64,000 bases of DNA from Weissella paramesenteroides ATCC 33313 (GTDB lineage: Bacteria; Bacillota; Bacilli; Lactobacillales; Lactobacillaceae). Positions within the stretch are counted from its first letter, which is position 1, and every line of letters starts with the position of its first letter. The DNA lies in contig NZ_GG697136.1 in assembly GCF_000160575.1 (NCBI RefSeq), positions 1 to 64,000 of the forward strand, written 5' to 3'. Shown here in pieces: positions 48,237-56,627 of the stretch. Both the position numbers and the translations under genes were made by a program. The notes beneath the pieces are model-generated. The model made no database searches. It was not told the DNA's origin and saw only the letters and a list, made by a program, of their open reading frames with translations.

Positions 48237-49424
48237 TTACTCGCCTTTGGCGCTACTCGCTGCTACGTCAACAATACGGAATGCAGATGGGCGCTTGATA
48301 GCTGCGTCGTACCATAATGTGTATTGAGCGTAAGTAACACCAGTTTCTGGCTTACGGTATTGTTCAATCAATGAACCTTGTGGATCGTAGTTTTGGTGGT
48401 ACATTGCGAAGTTACCAACGACTGGCTTTACAGCGTATGACGTAAAGTAAACTGGCACACCAATAACTGATTCAGGTTGTGCAGCATATAGTGTTGCAGA
48501 ACCGTTAGCTAATACCTTGATAATCTTGTTGTAATCAGCACGCTTCATAAATACAGCTGCTTGATCAACATCAGCATCTGACAAGTCAGCCAAAGCATCA
48601 AGAATAGCAGTGAACAAATCGTCACCAGCAATGTGCTTGATGCCATTTGATGCGTCATACAATGACATGTGTTCCTCACCAACAACTGGCGTTGAGGCAA
48701 AGGCACGTGCTAATTCAAGCATTGAAGCTCCGTTAGCTAACTTTTGTTGTGCATATTGTAGCAATGCCAATGACGTACCAGCTACCAACGTATCAGTAAA
48801 TCCGATACGAACCTTTGACTCGAAACGTCCGAAAGTAATTTGCTTTCCTGACACTTCGGCTTCGTTAGCTTCGGCACCTTCACCAATAGTCTTGAATGCG
48901 TCACCGAACTCAACGTCCAAAGCTGGAATACGCAAGTTGACCATTGATGATGTTGAGATAACACCACGTAATGGGTTTGGCATATCAGGCTCTGAGATTA
49001 CTTCGTTTGACAAAGTAATTGGTAGGAAGTTGTCACCAACAACCGGACCATCTTCACCGTTAACTGATACGCCAGCAGCTTGCTTAAATCCGTTTAAGTC
49101 AATTGATTGACCTGACTTGATTACGCCACGTAGACGTTCTGCAAATGCATTAACATCTTTTTCAGCTGGTGTATCAGTAGCCTTCTTCTTCTTTGGATCC
49201 TCTGCATCAGCAGCAGCGGCTTCATCTTCTGCTTTCTTTGCTTCGTTATATTGCTCACGCATACCTTCGTAACGTTGCTTAGAATCAGCAGCAATTTTTT
49301 GCTTTTCAGAAATTTCTTCTGACGTAGCCTTAGGATTCAATAAAACTTCTTGGTACTTTTCGTTGTCAGCCTTAGCGACTTCACCTAGGTTTTGTACCGC
49401 ACCACGCATTTGATATAAATTCAT
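48237..49424 (-). CDS. major capsid protein, HK97 fold (395 aa)
   Basis: N-terminal ~100 residues are a charged coiled-coil delta/scaffold domain with an EDPKKKK linker, presumably removed by the protease. The mature part starts near residue 110 and shows HK97 features: LPITLSNEVISE, then MVNLRIPALD, GAEANEAE, and VGVPVYF-like late strands. AAAGGAG precedes the ATG. It lies directly after the ClpP-type prohead protease. Confidence 0.93.
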   Translation of the reverse strand: MNLYQMRGAVQNLGEVAKADNEKYQEVLLNPKATSEEISEKQKIAADSKQRYEGMREQYNEAKKAEDEAAAADAEDPKKKKATDTPAEKDVNAFAERLRGVIKSGQSIDLNGFKQAAGVSVNGEDGPVVGDNFLPITLSNEVISEPDMPNPLRGVISTSSMVNLRIPALDVEFGDAFKTIGEGAEANEAEVSGKQITFGRFESKVRIGFTDTLVAGTSLALLQYAQQKLANGASMLELARAFASTPVVGEEHMSLYDASNGIKHIAGDDLFTAILDALADLSDADVDQAAVFMKRADYNKIIKVLANGSATLYAAQPESVIGVPVYFTSYAVKPVVGNFAMYHQNYDPQGSLIEQYRKPETGVTYAQYTLWYDAAIKRPSAFRIVDVAASSAKGE

Positions 49425-50152
49425 TACTTGATCTCCTTTAGATAAGCTTCGGCACTATCGATATAATCTTGAATTGCCTCAGCACGTTGTTTGCGTTCTT
49501 CCATGCTCATTCCCTCGGATTGTTCCTTGTCAGGTTTTTCTTGAGCATTCAAAAACTCCGGCACGTGTTCATACATGTCGGAGTATCGTTGTGATATTGA
49601 TTGCATTACAGCTGGACGTTCATTCTTTTGATCAGCCCAACCAGCAGTGATTGCTTCATCAGCAGTTAGCCATGTTTCATTATCCATGACTGACTTGATT
49701 GCTTCTTTGTCGATACCAGTTTTCTCGTGGTAAATATTCACAGAGCTTTCACGAATTTGGTCTAACGTATCGGCCATCTCGCGTAACTCACTAGCATTAC
49801 CAACTGCCATTGTGAATGGGTTGTGAATCATCAACATTGAACCAGTGTCCATCGTCAATGTATCACCAGCCATTGCAATAACCGAAGCAATTGAAGCAGC
49901 TAATCCCTCAACCGTTACATTAACCGTTGCAGGATTTTTCTTTAGCATATTGTAAATGGCAATTCCGTCGAACACGGAACCACCGGGTGAATTGATGGAC
50001 ATGTTGATTGTTTTAACTGGCCCAAGTTCTTTTAATGAATCTCGGAAATCAGTTGCTGAGACATCGCTATCCCATAACTTCTCAGAAACAATCTCACCAT
50101 CAATATGAATTTCAGCAACTTCGTTATCCGTCGCTTTCATCTGAAAGTACAT
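49424..50152 (-). CDS. ClpP-type prohead protease (242 aa)
   Basis: INSPGGSVFDGIAIYNML and catalytic serine in GLAASIAS, then histidine in MLMIHNPF, as in phage ClpP/SppA-like maturation proteases. A charged C-terminal tail (EERKQRAEAIQDYI) may serve as internal scaffold. The ATG at 50152 is preferred; the longer frame runs into portal. Ends with the ATG/TAA overlap to the capsid gene. Confidence 0.9.
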   Translation of the reverse strand: MYFQMKATDNEVAEIHIDGEIVSEKLWDSDVSATDFRDSLKELGPVKTINMSINSPGGSVFDGIAIYNMLKKNPATVNVTVEGLAASIASVIAMAGDTLTMDTGSMLMIHNPFTMAVGNASELREMADTLDQIRESSVNIYHEKTGIDKEAIKSVMDNETWLTADEAITAGWADQKNERPAVMQSISQRYSDMYEHVPEFLNAQEKPDKEQSEGMSMEERKQRAEAIQDYIDSAEAYLKEIK

Positions 50153-51359
50153 CGTTGTCTTCTGTCTCCTTTCCAGTTCGTTCTTCCATCGTGGCATCAG
50201 TTGGATATAAGTCTCCTGATATCCATAACTTGTTAGCGCCAGCTTGGTTGTTGATTGGAATACCTTCTAATTCTTGAATGTATTCTGGTGAAGCAATACC
50301 ATTACGAATTAACATCTGGTAGTATGCGGTACGTGCAGCAGTATTTCCACGAAGCAACACGTTGGTATCGAACTTAAAATAAAAACCGGCTGCCTTTTGG
50401 CTGTCGGTTAATAGTTTCATATTCAATTCTGATTCATACTGTCGAACAATTGGTAAGATAGTTCCTTCAACGAACGTGATGAAATGTTCTTCGGAATCAC
50501 GATAACCAGAACCCTGATCACCAGAGTTCAAGAATATCAGTGGGACGTTGAACACGTTGGCCACACGTCTGATATAAGTATCATCATTACGTGCAACATC
50601 AGCAGTCGCAATCTTACGGTCAATCGTATCAACTTCCATGCCCGGTTCGCTGAACAGCACACCAGAGTTATCTTTGATAAATGCTTGAACGTTTAATGCA
50701 ACAGCTTTCTTACGAGTGTCATCAATGTTCTTATCAAACTTAATGGTAAATCCATCACGCTTAGACATTTCATTCAGCGAGAATTTATTGAAGGCCTCGT
50801 TATAATCTGCGGAACCTTGTAATACATCAATCGGACTAATTCCAACAACACGTGACGAACCAGTCAAATGTTTCAAGTGAATCATCTGATACGCTGGTAC
50901 ATACATCGCGCCATTTTGTCCTTGAACTTTATACCACACGGTAGAGTCGTCCGAATTAATAAATGGCATTACTAACCCATGGTCTAAATTCCAAAGTGCT
51001 TTCGGTTGTAGGTACTCATCGTATTGGATAAACACATAGGCGTTGCCAAATTCATTCCGGTCAACTTCCGCTTTGTGCCAAACATCATAAGACGAAAAAA
51101 CCGGATTAGCTTGTTGAGAAACTAACCGATCAATTGAATCTGTTCTAATGTGTTTACGATCGGCATCATACAAGTCGACATTCATAGAAGCGATGATACC
51201 AGCAAGTCGAGTAATGACAGAAAAGATTACTGGGTCTTTCTGTAACTCGACCTTACCAGTTCCGAAAAGGTTATTCGTCATGATGAGAGGAGCAGAAGAT
51301 GTACCGCTTGATTTTGGCGACGCGTTCAAACGTTCCCAAACATTATGTAGGATTCCCAC
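50124..51359 (-). CDS. portal protein, HK97 family (411 aa)
   Basis: SVITRLAGIIASMNVDLYDAD, DVWHKAEVDRNEFGNAYVFI, YQMIHLKHLTGSSRVVGISPID and the long C-terminal helices match phage portal family 3. The portal ring is the DNA entry point and binds terminase. Two GTG codons (51365 and 51359) are possible; the second is nine bases from AAGGAAG and gives the usual N terminus V/M-GILHNVWERL. Confidence 0.92.
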   Translation of the reverse strand: MGILHNVWERLNASPKSSGTSSAPLIMTNNLFGTGKVELQKDPVIFSVITRLAGIIASMNVDLYDADRKHIRTDSIDRLVSQQANPVFSSYDVWHKAEVDRNEFGNAYVFIQYDEYLQPKALWNLDHGLVMPFINSDDSTVWYKVQGQNGAMYVPAYQMIHLKHLTGSSRVVGISPIDVLQGSADYNEAFNKFSLNEMSKRDGFTIKFDKNIDDTRKKAVALNVQAFIKDNSGVLFSEPGMEVDTIDRKIATADVARNDDTYIRRVANVFNVPLIFLNSGDQGSGYRDSEEHFITFVEGTILPIVRQYESELNMKLLTDSQKAAGFYFKFDTNVLLRGNTAARTAYYQMLIRNGIASPEYIQELEGIPINNQAGANKLWISGDLYPTDATMEERTGKETEDNDVLSDESDG

Positions 51360-51396
51360 AGGCACACTTCCTTTTTGATAATTTCTCTATACTACC

Positions 51397-51453
51397 ATTA
51401 TATAGCTGTATTGAACTATGGAATCTACAATTAGTCTACAATTAGTCTACACT
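51397..51453 (-). promoter_or_regulatory. late promoter 1 with activator-type direct repeats
   Basis: On the minus strand three overlapping copies of TGTAGAYTAAT-like sequence (plus 51422-51453) lie 19 bases upstream of a perfect -10 TATAAT (plus 51397-51402), with no good -35. The same motif and spacing precede the terminase operon. This is the layout of an activator-dependent promoter; the RinA-like protein is the likely activator. Confidence 0.68.
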
Positions 51454-51641
51454 TATTTTAACTAGTTATTTCCACACGAAATATGCCTCCGATTTCCACA
51501 GTGTGTAGCACCTCTGAAAATTCCAAAAATGACTCATTGGCGGATATTTCGGTATCGTCTTTCTATATATAGATTATTTCTTTTTATTTTTTTCTTTTAT
51601 ACTTTTTCTAAAAAAAGAGTAAATGAATCATTCTTAAAAAA

Positions 51642-51655
51642 TGTAAGCGCTAACA
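51642..51655. promoter_or_regulatory. CcpA cre-site match
   Basis: TGTAAGCGCTAACA fits the catabolite-responsive-element consensus TGWAARCGYTWNCA at every position. It lies upstream of late promoter 1, so host carbon catabolite control could act on structural gene expression. Function not shown. Confidence 0.55.
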
Positions 51656-51906
51656 ACCTTATTATATAAACGTTTGTAGCTAGTGACTCATTTTTAAGGT
51701 AGAGTCAAAATGCGTCAAAATGAATCATTCATAGTTCGGTTATCACGAACATTGGTCTCATAATTCTCTCACCATTGTGGATATTTGTTCAACAATTAGT
51801 ACAACCAATTTTATAGCTTAAACATAACTTAAATTAAACATAAAACAACCTTAAAACAATGACTCATTAGTGACGCATTTGTGACTCATTTCAAAAATGA
51901 ATCATT

Positions 51907-51932
51907 CAAAAAAAGACGCCCATTAAGCGTCT
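51907..51932 (-). terminator. terminator of the terminase operon
   Basis: Arms AGACGC/GCGTCT with the terL stop codon in the loop, then seven T on the minus strand. It separates the terminase transcript from the portal-onward transcript. Confidence 0.82.
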
Positions 51933-53707
51933 AAATTCATCAGTTCTTCAAACGACATATACGTCAAATTTGGTTCACTATTATTTATATTTGATACCAA
52001 CATTGGAGCAATTGTCACGTGGCAATTTAATGCTGCGGCAAATCCATCTATCTTTCGATAGCGACTAGTTTTCGTCGGCATCCAATTATTGTTACGGTCA
52101 GTTACTAATGCAACGTTTGATAGATACCATTTAAATAATCTACTATTGTTAAATACTACCTTGTGGTCAAGCATTAGTTCTTTGAAATTTTGTAATGGGC
52201 CACCTAGTGTGGTAAACCCTTGTCGAGTAACCTCAGTGTGGAAACCTTGGTTCTCTAACATCGCATTCAAAGTAATTGCTTTAGCTGGGTCATAGTTAAT
52301 TTGTCTGATTGTATACTGCTTATCCATTTCGATTAACCAATCATAGACAGCACCATGGTCAACATGTTCGCCTGGCAATACGGTCATTTCATCTGCTTCT
52401 ATCCATTCATTGAAACGTTCCTTATATTGTTCCTCACGATCATAACGTGCTTGTGGAATCCAAGTATGCTGCTTAATAAATATCCGACCATCTGGTAACG
52501 GGAATTCTAATGCAGCTGCCGTAAAATCTTCCGTATCAGAAAGGTCAAATCCGGCAACTGGGTGAATACCAGCTAATTCTGATTCATCTATTTCATCGTT
52601 ATTAGCTAAAATGGTTTCCGCATCTAGCAAACTTTGTTCACCACTCTCACTGAACAGATTGAATTGCTTAGTTATCCAATCACGACGTTGCTGTGGTGTA
52701 CGCATATCTTTTTTATAATTAGATAGTAAACTAAGTCCGTCCATCATTGGTAAGTTTGGATTAGCCTTGATCCACATTTCTGGGTTGTCAGCTTCCTTAA
52801 CATCATCTATCTTAGCTAAGTAGTAAAATGAACGTTCATTTAAATTCTCGTCGTACTGTTCCAAAGTTTCTTTACCGCTTCGAAAGAAATCGGTCATTGG
52901 TCCGTCTAATACTGTACCAGCTGTACTGATATAAACAGTTAATGGTTGCATACGTTGTCCCATTGAACGACGCATAACCTCAATTAACTCATAATCTTTA
53001 TACTCGTGGATTTCATCAAACACGGCAAAGCTAGTATTGAAACCATCTTTACTATGTTTCTCAGCAGACAATGATAATATTGTGGAGTGTGTTCTTTGAT
53101 GCTCCACCTTGTGCATTGACTTAGTTGTCTTAAATCTTTTCTTTAGGAATTCCGATGCGTCAATCATCGCAATAGTTTCATCAACCAGTCGACCAGCTTG
53201 CGCTTTCATGTTGGCTAGTGCATAGACTTCGGCACCGTTTTCCCCGTCAAAACCTGCCATATATATAGCAAGTCCTGACTGGATTGTCGTTTTTCCGTTT
53301 TTACGTCCCACGAATATCAAACCTTCGTTGAATCTTCGCAGCCCTGTTTCCTTATCAACCCAGCCAAATATATTTCCTAACACGAAATGTTGCCATGGTT
53401 GTAGAACCAATCGTTTAATCGTACCTTTTGACGGCTTAGTGTTTTCCTCGATGAACCTGATTGGTCGCCATGCCTTTTCTTCATCGAACACCCATGGATA
53501 ATCTGGATCGTTCTTACTTCGTTCCAAATCATTTAGATGTCGTTGTGCTGCCATAATATTTTCTTTCGATGCTGGCACCGTGCCATCAACTAATAATTGA
53601 GCATAGTATGTGGTAAGTAGTGTAGCAGAAGGTTCTGTTAGGTAATACCAGCCGTGATAATACTCGACTAACTCTTTCCACCACTTCTTTTGACCACTGA
53701 AATCCAT
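51923..53707 (-). CDS. terL: terminase large subunit (594 aa)
   Basis: Terminase_1 family: RFIEENTKPSKG, PWQHFVLGNIFGW, Walker A FVGRKNGKTT, Walker B FAVFDEIHEY, and nuclease-domain acidic residues around HPVAGFDLSDTEDFTA, and the late DxD-like NNWMPTKTSRYRKIDGFAA. It powers packaging and cuts concatemers. The start MDFSGQKKWW at 53707 is chosen because the longer frame lies within terS. Confidence 0.93.
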   Translation of the reverse strand: MDFSGQKKWWKELVEYYHGWYYLTEPSATLLTTYYAQLLVDGTVPASKENIMAAQRHLNDLERSKNDPDYPWVFDEEKAWRPIRFIEENTKPSKGTIKRLVLQPWQHFVLGNIFGWVDKETGLRRFNEGLIFVGRKNGKTTIQSGLAIYMAGFDGENGAEVYALANMKAQAGRLVDETIAMIDASEFLKKRFKTTKSMHKVEHQRTHSTILSLSAEKHSKDGFNTSFAVFDEIHEYKDYELIEVMRRSMGQRMQPLTVYISTAGTVLDGPMTDFFRSGKETLEQYDENLNERSFYYLAKIDDVKEADNPEMWIKANPNLPMMDGLSLLSNYKKDMRTPQQRRDWITKQFNLFSESGEQSLLDAETILANNDEIDESELAGIHPVAGFDLSDTEDFTAAALEFPLPDGRIFIKQHTWIPQARYDREEQYKERFNEWIEADEMTVLPGEHVDHGAVYDWLIEMDKQYTIRQINYDPAKAITLNAMLENQGFHTEVTRQGFTTLGGPLQNFKELMLDHKVVFNNSRLFKWYLSNVALVTDRNNNWMPTKTSRYRKIDGFAAALNCHVTIAPMLVSNINNSEPNLTYMSFEELMNLDA

Positions 53708-53723
53708 CTTTAATGGATTAGTC

Positions 53724-54209
53724 TCAGTCCCACTCACTCTTTGTATCTTCCTTCTTTTCAGAACCAAATTGCTTGTTGGCCAGCGATGCACGGCTGCTTG
53801 GTGTAAAGCCAATTTCATTTCCTAATTTAACTAACTGTTGTGTTGTACGACGCCACTCGTTAATAGTTGGGTTATTTCTTACCACACCTTTTTCGTCAAC
53901 ATACGTCAATCCCATTGTGTCTATTTCAGCCCACAACTCATCGACCATTACGGCCGTTCGTGCGTAACTTGCAACTAATCTAACGTCTGCGTTGTGTAGT
54001 AGGGACATTTTCTTTAACATATTCTTTGTTTCATAGAACACATCACGCTCTTTTCCCTGCATATCATCAGGCGCAACAAACTTATCTGGTTGCACAACGT
54101 TCATTGCTTCCTCACGTTTCGTACGCCCTTCAATTTCTACTTTCGATTTTCTAAGTGCGTTTCCTTCCATAGTAATAACGTTGGCTGGCTTTGCTTTTCT
54201 TCCTGGCAT
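53724..54209 (-). CDS. terS: terminase small subunit, P27 family (161 aa)
   Basis: MPGRKAKPANVITMEGNA with a basic N terminus, LHNADVRLVASYARTA and PTINEWRRTTQQLVKLGNEIGFTPSSRAS, the P27 family signature. It recognises the packaging start site. Directly before terL. Confidence 0.9.
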   Translation of the reverse strand: MPGRKAKPANVITMEGNALRKSKVEIEGRTKREEAMNVVQPDKFVAPDDMQGKERDVFYETKNMLKKMSLLHNADVRLVASYARTAVMVDELWAEIDTMGLTYVDEKGVVRNNPTINEWRRTTQQLVKLGNEIGFTPSSRASLANKQFGSEKKEDTKSEWD

Positions 54210-54212
54210 TAT

Positions 54213-54695
54213 TTACCCCACTTTCAATTGCTCGTTTGCTAAGACACTTGCTGCTGCGGCAATGATTGCACCTGCTAAATCATCAGCAAATGTGTTGATG
54301 TGTTCCTTATCTTGGTCTAATTCACCGATAATGCCACGCTTCATACGGTCTTCATATCCATAATTTGTTGTGGCAATCGTTCCATACAGACTAGCGATGC
54401 CGAATGCAAGGTGTTCGTCTACCCCAAACATTGGATCATCATTTGCAATCTTGCTGGCTAGTGACTGGTACTTGCTATCCACATGATTATTTTCGACTAG
54501 CTCATCAAGTAGCAACATTGTAAAAATGTAATCTTGGACGATTGGGTTGGCCATGACTTCGCCCACTGCCATGTACGCATCAGTTTGTACTAGCTCTGGA
54601 TTATGCGTGATTTGATTCTCATATACGATGTTAGCCAGACTTTCTGACGTGATTCCACGACTTTCCAACATCTTTTCTACCTTATATAACTCCAT
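54213..54695 (-). CDS. pgpA: phosphatidylglycerophosphatase A-like protein (160 aa)
   Basis: Matches the Firmicutes PgpA/YutG layout over its full length: MELYKVEKMLESRGIT, then DEHLAFGIASLYGTIATTNY, GIIGELDQDKEHINTF and ADDLAGAIIAAAASVLA, with the acidic DD in the catalytic FADD segment. Bacterial members act in phosphatidylglycerol synthesis (PGP to PG). It is the first gene of the terminase operon, four bases before terS. A lipid enzyme at this position is very unusual. Confidence 0.85.
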   Translation of the reverse strand: MELYKVEKMLESRGITSESLANIVYENQITHNPELVQTDAYMAVGEVMANPIVQDYIFTMLLLDELVENNHVDSKYQSLASKIANDDPMFGVDEHLAFGIASLYGTIATTNYGYEDRMKRGIIGELDQDKEHINTFADDLAGAIIAAAASVLANEQLKVG

Positions 54696-54726
54696 TATTG
54701 TTCTCGTTTCATATTGTTTTACTTTA

Positions 54727-54771
54727 ATATTACTTTATAAAACAGTGTATAAAATCTACAATTAGTCTACA
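54727..54771 (-). promoter_or_regulatory. late promoter 2 with activator-type direct repeat
   Basis: On the minus strand TGTAGACTAATTGTAGATT (plus 54753-54771), identical to part of the motif at late promoter 1. About 20 bases further on lies a TAATAT -10 (plus 54727-54732) or TATAAA (54734-54739). It reads into the pgpA-terS-terL operon. Confidence 0.65.
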
Positions 54772-55396
54772 TTTGCAATTAGCCCTATCCCTTTGTACTA
54801 CTGGTTTTTTCGTGAAGTTTATATTTATTAGGCAACATGTTGAACAATAAAATGAAGATGAAAAAATGAAGTTTTTGCACACGAAGGGCAATCCCGTTCA
54901 ATAGTTATATTTTTAATCCATATACCTTTGGTAGGGGGGTACTTATAAACATTGATATACCAAGGGTTACAGCTATTTAAAGCAGGTAGACCAATCAAAT
55001 TATTTGGTTTCAAAAAGTTATACTATTTTAAATCTGTTCGGTGTTTCTGATCGTGTTTGATCGACCGCTCGATGTATATTTATGCAAGGTTATGTATAAA
55101 TATAAATGTTAGTCACGGTTAAATAATAAGTATGTCATTGTGTATGTAGTCTATTCTGATTGTTGTAAAAAACGAATAGAACATAGTATGTATATCTAGA
55201 TGTAGTAGTATATATGTATAGATAGTTGTTAGATACGTTAGTACATGTATCTATACAACCTAGTACGCAATACTAGATACATTCTTATTTGTTTCTATGG
55301 TAGAAAAGTAGTAATAAAAAGAATTTTAAAAGTCATGTAACCGTTGTGGCCGTAAGATCCGTGACGTGTTTGTACATGTGCATTTGCAAATTAGTT
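54772..55396. other. AT-rich gap without a convincing gene
   Basis: About 620 bases. A minus frame at 54828-55013 (TTG start, one CPSC knuckle) is not convincing. The right half (55080-55320) is rich in short palindromes such as GATAC/GTATC and TACATGTA and could be an AT-rich origin-type stretch. Otherwise nothing is seen. Confidence 0.4.
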
Positions 55397-55397
55397 G

Positions 55398-55426
55398 TTG
55401 ACAGTTAATACATACCGTGAGATTAT
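55398..55426 (+). promoter_or_regulatory. early promoter P0
   Basis: TTGACA at 55398, 17-base spacer, GATTAT at 55421 (TATAGT follows three bases later). First of a row of plus-strand promoters feeding the 56017-59479 operon. Confidence 0.55.
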
Positions 55427-55476
55427 AGTTATGTCGAAAGGCAACAACGACAAAAAATAAAAGTTCCAAAAATGCC

Positions 55477-55505
55477 TTGACAAGTTGAAACATACTTGAT
55501 AACAT
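55477..55505 (+). promoter_or_regulatory. early promoter P1 (repeat family)
   Basis: TTGACA at 55477, 17-base spacer, TAACAT at 55500. Immediately after the -35 comes AGTTGAAACATAC, the motif shared with P2 and P3. Confidence 0.7.
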
Positions 55506-55651
55506 GGTGTTGTTGAGTTGGTCACTAAGGTTTGCGGGTACGTCCCCTTACTTCGGTAATTGTTAACAGTGATGTATCGCTTGTTACATATCAGTTAGTA
55601 CCGTTACGCGGTCGCTGGTAACACCCAATACAGTGATGTTAAAAATTAAAC

Positions 55652-55681
55652 TTGACATGTTGAAACTAACCATGTTACAAT
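55652..55681 (+). promoter_or_regulatory. early promoter P2 (repeat family)
   Basis: TTGACA at 55652, 18-base spacer containing TGTTGAAACTAAC, TACAAT at 55676. Confidence 0.7.
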
Positions 55682-55731
55682 GGTTTTGTTGATTGATAAC
55701 CACAACGTTAAAAAAGTTTATCAATTAAATG

Positions 55732-55760
55732 TTGACAAGTTGAAACTAACCTGATAGCAT
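55732..55760 (+). promoter_or_regulatory. early promoter P3 (repeat family)
   Basis: TTGACA at 55732, 17-base spacer beginning AGTTGAAACTAAC, TAGCAT at 55755. A further GGTTGAAACTTACC copy without a -35 follows at 55778. P1-P3 probably share a regulator. Confidence 0.7.
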
Positions 55761-55816
55761 TTAAGTCGTTGGCAAAGGTTGAAACTTACCAACCCAATCA
55801 CAATAGTTTTAGTTCA

Positions 55817-55846
55817 TTGACAATTAAATAGCGCGCTAGATTGATA
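55817..55846 (+). promoter_or_regulatory. early promoter P4
   Basis: TTGACA at 55817, 18-base spacer, TTGATA at 55841. It lacks the GTTGAAAC motif. Closest promoter to the first gene. Confidence 0.5.
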
Positions 55847-56016
55847 GGGTCGCTGGGGTCTGCGGATACGTACGACAGTACAGGATAACCAGAATGTATG
55901 CGGTGGTAAGCCGTATATAGAAGTGATGTATAAAATGAGCGCGAATGATTGGTAATAGTACGCCAATAATACATATACGATTTGGATATATGAAACGAAA
56001 GGAAAAGGTGAAATTT

Positions 56017-56292
56017 ATGACGACATACATGACAGGAATAGTAGCGGCATTATACCGTGATCTAGAAACTCGTTACAACGAAACAGGTTCAACTTGGAAT
56101 TATACGTATGAGTTGGGGCAAATAAAATATATTGAGCAGTACGTGGATAATGATGATTTTAACCACTTCTTCTATAACCGCTTACAGCAAGTGCTGCCTA
56201 CTCTTACGGCAGAAGAAAAAGCTGATAGTGAAGCAGGTTTGGAAATTGCAGTTATCATTACCGGCGAATGGGAATATGGAGTAAATAAATGA
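56017..56292 (+). CDS. first gene of the plus-strand early operon (91 aa)
   Basis: Unknown. MTTYMTGIVAALYRDLETRY, with GQIKYIEQYVDNDDFNHFFY and an acidic end. AAGGTG precedes the ATG at 56017; an in-frame ATG at 55990 would add nine basic residues. Probably an early host-interaction protein. Confidence 0.62.
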   Translation: MTTYMTGIVAALYRDLETRYNETGSTWNYTYELGQIKYIEQYVDNDDFNHFFYNRLQQVLPTLTAEEKADSEAGLEIAVIITGEWEYGVNK

Positions 56293-56549
56293 AAGCCCAA
56301 GCAATCGTACTACTAGCAATGACGGCACTGGGTCTCACTCATACGGGAACAGTCCACGCCCCTAAACGGGTGAATTGGTATGACCACGACAAGGAAATAA
56401 TCGTGTATAACGGTAGTTCTGAAATAGTTGCGGACTTGGTTAAATATGACGGCGCATTTTATGACTACTCAAAAGCCGGTGTGACGTTGAGTAAACCAGT
56501 TAGTCCGGAAAAATATAACAATTCAGAATATAAGTTACAGGAATTTTAG
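56289..56549 (+). CDS. secreted small protein (86 aa)
   Basis: Signal peptide MKAQAIVLLAMTALGLTHTG with probable cleavage after VHA, then ~60 residues of polar Tyr-rich sequence. Coupled to the gene before it by a four-base overlap. Function unknown; export from an early phage operon suggests an effect at the cell surface. Confidence 0.68.
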   Translation: MKAQAIVLLAMTALGLTHTGTVHAPKRVNWYDHDKEIIVYNGSSEIVADLVKYDGAFYDYSKAGVTLSKPVSPEKYNNSEYKLQEF

Positions 56550-56627
56550 TTCCTTGTATTGAGCTATTAAGTAATTCTTGATAGTTGAATACTGGTGATT
56601 AAACCGGTAGAAAGAAAGGTATTTATT

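Larger units (their letters stand above)
51373..51906. other. 534-base gap between terL and portal with iterated palindromes
   Basis: No gene. Contains late promoter 1, a cre-like site at 51642 and eight copies of the palindrome AATGANTCATT or a close half version: 51528, 51622, 51684, 51719, 51858, 51871, 51882 and 51896. The last four lie within 50 bases. AT-rich tracts (about 51570-51615) separate the groups. Iterons next to an AT-rich block suggest a replication origin; a packaging site or regulatory cluster is also possible. Confidence 0.6.

Noticed and set aside
54828-55013. 61-residue minus frame with one CxxC
   Set aside because: TTG start without ribosome binding site, isolated in an AT-rich gap; only one metal-binding knuckle.
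55431-55460. Nine-codon frame MSKGNNDKK after promoter P0
   Set aside because: No ribosome binding site; could be chance. A leader-peptide role cannot be supported.
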